Assembly (NCBI RefSeq): GCF_900142125.1
Contig: NZ_FQZT01000008.1
Span: forward strand, 62,001-126,000
Source: Malonomonas rubra DSM 5091
GTDB taxonomy: Bacteria > Desulfobacterota > Desulfuromonadia > Desulfuromonadales > Geopsychrobacteraceae
Reading direction: 5' to 3'
Length of the DNA stretch: 64,000 bases
The notes under the pieces were generated by a model, which did no database searches, was not told the DNA's origin, and saw nothing but the letters and a program-made list of their open reading frames with translations. Of this stretch, positions 60,652 through 64,000 are shown one piece after another (the first letter of the stretch is position 1; each line of letters opens with the position of its first letter). The position numbers and the translations under genes were made by a program.

Positions 60652-62562
60652 ATGAAAAATTTATCCCTGAGAACAAAACTGGTTGCCGGAGGCGTTCTGC
60701 TGCCGGCCATGCTCCTTTGTGCCCTGTTCATCTCTTTTGCCGTCCATGAGAAAAACCGGGTGCTGGAAGACTATGTCGGCAAGTCTCGAATTCTGGCCAC
60801 AACTGTAGAATCGACCAGAATGGAAGAGGAGCTTAAGTGGGAAACAGGGATGTTCAACGTTTCCATGCTCAAAGAATGGGGCAATAATGGCGAGCTGAAC
60901 AAAGTACTGGCCGCAGTTCCGGTCGTGACTGCCTGGAATTCTGCGATGCGCAAGGCAGAAGAAGGCGGTTACACTTTCAAGGTTCCAAAGTTCAACCCTC
61001 GCAACAGCAGTAATACTCCAGACGCACTGGAAAGTGAAATCCTCAAAAAAATGAAACGTGAGCGGCTGGATGAGTATCACGTTATCGATAAGGAAGGGAA
61101 CAACGTTCACTATTTCCGCGCAGTCTATCTGACTGAATCCTGCCTCTACTGCCATGGCGATCCGGCCAAATCAGAAGAATATTGGGGGAACTCGCGCGGG
61201 GTCGATCCAACAGGCGCCCAGATGGAGAACTGGAAAGTTGGCGAAATGCATGGTGCTTTCGAAATCATTCATTCCCTCGATGCCGCTGATGCCGCCCTCG
61301 CCTCTTCCCTCGGTTGGGCCAGCGGGCTCTTTATTGTCCTGCTGATTCTTGTTGGCGTTGCGATCTCTTGGTTTGCCACTCGCGCAGTCGTTAATCCTGT
61401 CCGCGAGTCGATGGAGATGATCGAAGGTTTGGAACGGGGTGAGCTGGACCGGCGTATCAGGACGAACAGGCAGGATGAACTGGGCCGATTGGCGACCGCC
61501 ATGAACGGTTTCGCCGACAACCTCAAAGACGAGGTTCTGGAAGCTTTCAACCGACTGGCTGCTGGTGATTTCACTTTCCAGGCCAAAGGTCTGATCTCGG
61601 CACCGCTGCGTAAAGCCTGCCTGGGCCTGACCGAAGTCATGCATACCGTTCAATGTGCCGGCGAACAGATTACAACAGGATCACAACAGGTTGCCGAGCA
61701 GGGCGCAGATTTGGCAAACGGTGCGACCAAGCAGGCTGCGGCGTTGGAAGAAATCGCCGCTTCCATGACCGAAATGAATGAACAGACCCGGAACAACGCC
61801 GAAAATGCGGCAGAGGTCAACAAAATCTCGAACGTAGCAAAATCGGCCGCGGATGAAGGCAGTCGCCAGATGCAGGGGATGATCAGCGCAATGGAAGAGA
61901 TCAACGCCTCGGCGCAGGACATCAGCAAGATCATCAAGGTCATTGACGAGATCGCTTTCCAGACCAACCTGCTGGCGCTGAACGCTGCTGTCGAAGCAGC
62001 ACGAGCCGGGCAGCACGGCAAAGGCTTTGCCGTTGTCGCCGAAGAGGTGCGCAACCTCGCCAGCCGCAGCGCCAAGGCGGCCCAGGAGACCTCCACCCTG
62101 ATCGCCGGCTCGGTGGAAAAAGCAGACAACGGAGCGCAAATTGCCAACCAGACCGCCGAATCACTGGCACGCATTGTCGAAAATGTGACCAAGGTCTCCG
62201 ACCTAGTTGAAGAAATCGCCGCTGCCAGCCACGAGCAATCGATGGGCATTTCGCAGGTCAACGAAGGCCTGCAGCAGCTGGATGACGTCAACCAGAACAC
62301 CACCTCGACGGCCGAAGAAAGCGCCTCAATTGCCGAAGAGCTGTCGGCACAGACCGCCGACATGCATCGCATGCTGCAACAGTTCAAACTGGCGAATATG
62401 GCGGCTCCGGCGCAGCCGCTACCGCGTCCTCCAGTATCTTCTCCAGCGAGCAGGGCTCCAAAACCCTCGGCTCCGCCAACAAATTCGGCAACAGGGGGTT
62501 GGGGAGATATCGAGTCGACGCAACAGATCAAACTGGATGATGACGATTTCGGCAGATACTGA
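60652..62562 (+). CDS. Methyl-accepting chemotaxis protein with c-type heme Tll0287-like sensor domain
   Basis: Chemoreceptor of 636 residues. An N-terminal span (about 10-28) leads to a periplasmic domain (about 30-205) with CLYCH near residues 164-168, a CxxCH c-heme attachment site, surrounded by [18 protein letters not shown] and the GEMHGAFEI end typical of Tll0287-like domains. A second span (about 218-240), HAMP (about 242-295) and the MCP signalling domain follow (hairpin tip [23 protein letters not shown]-like region). The tail lacks a CheR-binding pentapeptide. Geobacter has known heme-c PAS receptors of this kind; redox or gas sensing is inferred. Confidence 0.9.
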   Translation: MKNLSLRTKLVAGGVLLPAMLLCALFISFAVHEKNRVLEDYVGKSRILATTVESTRMEEELKWETGMFNVSMLKEWGNNGELNKVLAAVPVVTAWNSAMRKAEEGGYTFKVPKFNPRNSSNTPDALESEILKKMKRERLDEYHVIDKEGNNVHYFRAVYLTESCLYCHGDPAKSEEYWGNSRGVDPTGAQMENWKVGEMHGAFEIIHSLDAADAALASSLGWASGLFIVLLILVGVAISWFATRAVVNPVRESMEMIEGLERGELDRRIRTNRQDELGRLATAMNGFADNLKDEVLEAFNRLAAGDFTFQAKGLISAPLRKACLGLTEVMHTVQCAGEQITTGSQQVAEQGADLANGATKQAAALEEIAASMTEMNEQTRNNAENAAEVNKISNVAKSAADEGSRQMQGMISAMEEINASAQDISKIIKVIDEIAFQTNLLALNAAVEAARAGQHGKGFAVVAEEVRNLASRSAKAAQETSTLIAGSVEKADNGAQIANQTAESLARIVENVTKVSDLVEEIAAASHEQSMGISQVNEGLQQLDDVNQNTTSTAEESASIAEELSAQTADMHRMLQQFKLANMAAPAQPLPRPPVSSPASRAPKPSAPPTNSATGGWGDIESTQQIKLDDDDFGRY

Positions 62563-62585
62563 TCCAACAACGCACCCTGTACCTC

Positions 62586-62615
62586 AAAGACGCCGGGAAG
62601 TTTTCCGGCGTCTTT
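62586..62615 (+). terminator. Rho-independent terminator after the chemoreceptor gene
   Basis: 11-bp perfect arms (62586-62596 and 62605-62615), followed by a T run. Confidence 0.9.
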
Positions 62616-62662
62616 TTTGTTCGCCTTGACCGCAACCGTGATTTCAGCTACATCAGGCAACC

Positions 62663-63646
62663 ATGCACAGTGACTTCCCCGACATCATCAGAGCCGCGGG
62701 CAAGGCGGAAAAGATTGAACTGCTCGAAGTGATTCAAGAGCTCTGGAGCGGCTACGGAACAATCCGGCGCTATCGTTTGCATGGCTCTGAGCTGCCATCT
62801 CTGGTGGTCAAGCATGTCGACTTCGGCGGCGATCGGGAGCATCCACGTGGCTGGAACAGCAATCTCTCCCATCAGCGCAAGCTTCGCTCCTACCAGGTCG
62901 AAACCACATGGTACGAAAGCTGGAGTACAGCATGTGACGACACCTGCCCTGTTCCACATTGCCTGGCATTAGAGAGCCGGGAGCAAGAGGTTCTGATCGT
63001 GCTGGAAGATCTGGACGCCAGTGGTTTCCCTGCCCGGCGCGAGAGCGTCAGCTGGCAAGAGATCAGAGTCTGTCTGCGCTGGCTAGCCAACTTTCACGCC
63101 ACGTTTTTCGGCCGCAACCCGCAAGGACTCTGGCCGCAAGGCACCTACTGGCACCTTGCCACCCGACCGGATGAACTGGCGGCGCTCGAAGATATCCCAC
63201 TGAAAAACGCGGCGGCGAAGATTGATCAGCGGCTGGATCAGTCACCCTTTCAGACCATCGTCCATGGCGACGCCAAACTTGCGAATTTCTGCTTTTCCCC
63301 GACTGGTGACCGTGTTGCAGCTGTCGATTTTCAGTATGTCGGCGGCGGATGCGGCATGAAAGATGTTGCGTATTTCATCGGCAGCTGCCTGCATGAAGAG
63401 GATTGCCGTCGTTATGAAGACAAGCTGCTCGACTGCTATTTCGCCGAGTTAAAAAAAAGCCTGCAGAAACATCATCCGACCGTCGACAGAAAAACATTGG
63501 AAGCTGACTGGCGACAGCTCTATCCATTTGCCTGGGCTGATTTCCACCGTTTCCTTAAAGGCTGGAGCCCCGGTCACTGGAAATTGAGCGATTACAGTGA
63601 ACAGATGACCTGCAAAGTGATTGCCCAGCTGGCAGCTAAAAATTAA
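62663..63646 (+). CDS. Phosphotransferase of the APH/choline kinase family
   Basis: Protein of 327 residues with a protein-kinase-like fold. LVVKHVD matches the ATP-binding Lys, [40 protein letters not shown] contains the catalytic Brenner-type HGDxxxxN motif and the metal-binding DFQ. It lacks a signal peptide. Small-molecule phosphorylation is likely, but not necessarily aminoglycoside; similarity to ecdysteroid-kinase-like and choline kinases is also possible. Confidence 0.85.
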   Translation: MHSDFPDIIRAAGKAEKIELLEVIQELWSGYGTIRRYRLHGSELPSLVVKHVDFGGDREHPRGWNSNLSHQRKLRSYQVETTWYESWSTACDDTCPVPHCLALESREQEVLIVLEDLDASGFPARRESVSWQEIRVCLRWLANFHATFFGRNPQGLWPQGTYWHLATRPDELAALEDIPLKNAAAKIDQRLDQSPFQTIVHGDAKLANFCFSPTGDRVAAVDFQYVGGGCGMKDVAYFIGSCLHEEDCRRYEDKLLDCYFAELKKSLQKHHPTVDRKTLEADWRQLYPFAWADFHRFLKGWSPGHWKLSDYSEQMTCKVIAQLAAKN

Positions 63647-63726
63647 TTTTCTTCCCCTGCAATCTGCAAGCTGTTAAACTCAACACCCGTTAACCAAAAC
63701 TAATCTTCAATTGATAACGGACTCAG

Positions 63727-64000
63727 ATGCAACTAAACAACGACACCGACTGGAAGCTGGCCACCGCTGAAGATATCGATAAAGCCGTCAACGGTTCGAT
63801 CTCTTCCGGCAAGCTGGTAAAAACTGCCGCGACCAAGGCGATCCTCAATCGCCTGCTGTTCGCCCTTGACCGGTCCTGGCAGATAAATGAAGCCAATTCC
63901 CTGATCTGCGAAATCATCTACAACCTGCACCGGGAAATGGATGGGCAGCCCCCCGTTCAGCCTGATAGCAATCACAAGGTTCAGGTTTTCAACATTTTTG
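63727..64000 (+). CDS. Unrecognised protein, N-terminal part (cut by window edge)
   Basis: The frame is open from ATG 63727 to the right edge (91 codons). The N-terminus MQLNNDTDWKLATAEDIDKAV then SSGKLVKTAATKAILNRLLFALDRSWQINEANSLICEIIYNLHREMDG is helical and acidic/basic mixed, with no domain I can name. ATG follows GATAACGGACTCAG. Direction and spacing (81 bases) match the preceding kinase gene. Confidence 0.6.
   Translation, partial: MQLNNDTDWKLATAEDIDKAVNGSISSGKLVKTAATKAILNRLLFALDRSWQINEANSLICEIIYNLHREMDGQPPVQPDSNHKVQVFNIF

Noticed and set aside
61650-62660. 336-codon minus-strand open frame
   Set aside because: Ser/Ala/Cys-rich shadow of the conserved chemoreceptor signalling domain.

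Overview
The window reads as a chromosomal segment of moderate GC from a Gram-negative anaerobe or facultative anaerobe, most like the Desulfuromonadales (Geobacter, Desulfuromonas and Pelobacter relatives). That placement is inferred from gene families: a chemoreceptor with a c-type heme site in a Tll0287-like sensor domain, small DUF134/DUF302/Gly-rich proteins clustered together, two complete branched-chain amino acid (Liv) ABC operons, an Aap/Bzt-type polar amino acid operon and a SauS/EutE-like acylating aldehyde dehydrogenase. There are no rRNA or tRNA genes, CRISPR arrays or complete insertion sequences that I can see. Genes are dense and on both strands.

Layout. 1-4.2 kb (minus): a TorS-like sensor kinase cut by the left edge and overlapped by a periplasmic sugar-type binding protein, then a HAD phosphatase and a DUF1015 protein. 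5.1-9.3 kb (plus): aapJQMP. 9.4-11.4 kb (minus): leuCD. 11.7-17.4 kb (plus): livKHMGF plus an Old Yellow Enzyme reductase. 17.4-21.1 kb: a stand-alone OvoA-C-terminal-like methyltransferase and a PhnD-PAS-histidine kinase-receiver hybrid. 21.0-26.6 kb (minus): a FadR-type regulator, a small protein, a Trp-rich polytopic membrane protein, a Tat-exported metallo-beta-lactamase-fold protein and a CobW-type GTPase with an unrecognised N-terminal half. I could not assign this set to a known system and it is the best candidate here for an undescribed one.

27-45 kb is mixed: a PAS/GAF sensor without output domain, an asparaginase-like/CDGSH pair, a DUF302-like protein with a TDT-family transporter, an orphan RelE-like protein, cardiolipin synthase next to a TVP38 protein, a CBS protein with an ArsB/NhaD-type transporter, a TIGR03546/TIGR03545-type fusion, the DUF134/DUF302/Gly-Arg-rich cluster, bioA, a diguanylate cyclase and an acylating aldehyde dehydrogenase. 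At 45.9-48.0 kb a TVP38 domain is fused to a flavin disulfide oxidoreductase.

48.2-53.3 kb holds the second liv operon, preceded by a structured leader with a terminator-like hairpin. Just downstream, the 3' end of livF and its terminator recur 1.3 kb later as an imperfect direct repeat, enclosing two zinc-ribbon genes and what looks like a truncated cheW start, so this is a rearranged locus. The rest carries DUF3144, a Bax-inhibitor-1 family protein, a DUF362 ferredoxin-like protein, a FimV-like SPOR protein, GIY-YIG and YcxB-like proteins, the heme-type chemoreceptor, an APH-family kinase and an unrecognised gene cut by the right edge.

The three uptake operons share a design: a strong hairpin directly after the binding-protein gene, as expected where that protein is needed in excess over the membrane complex.
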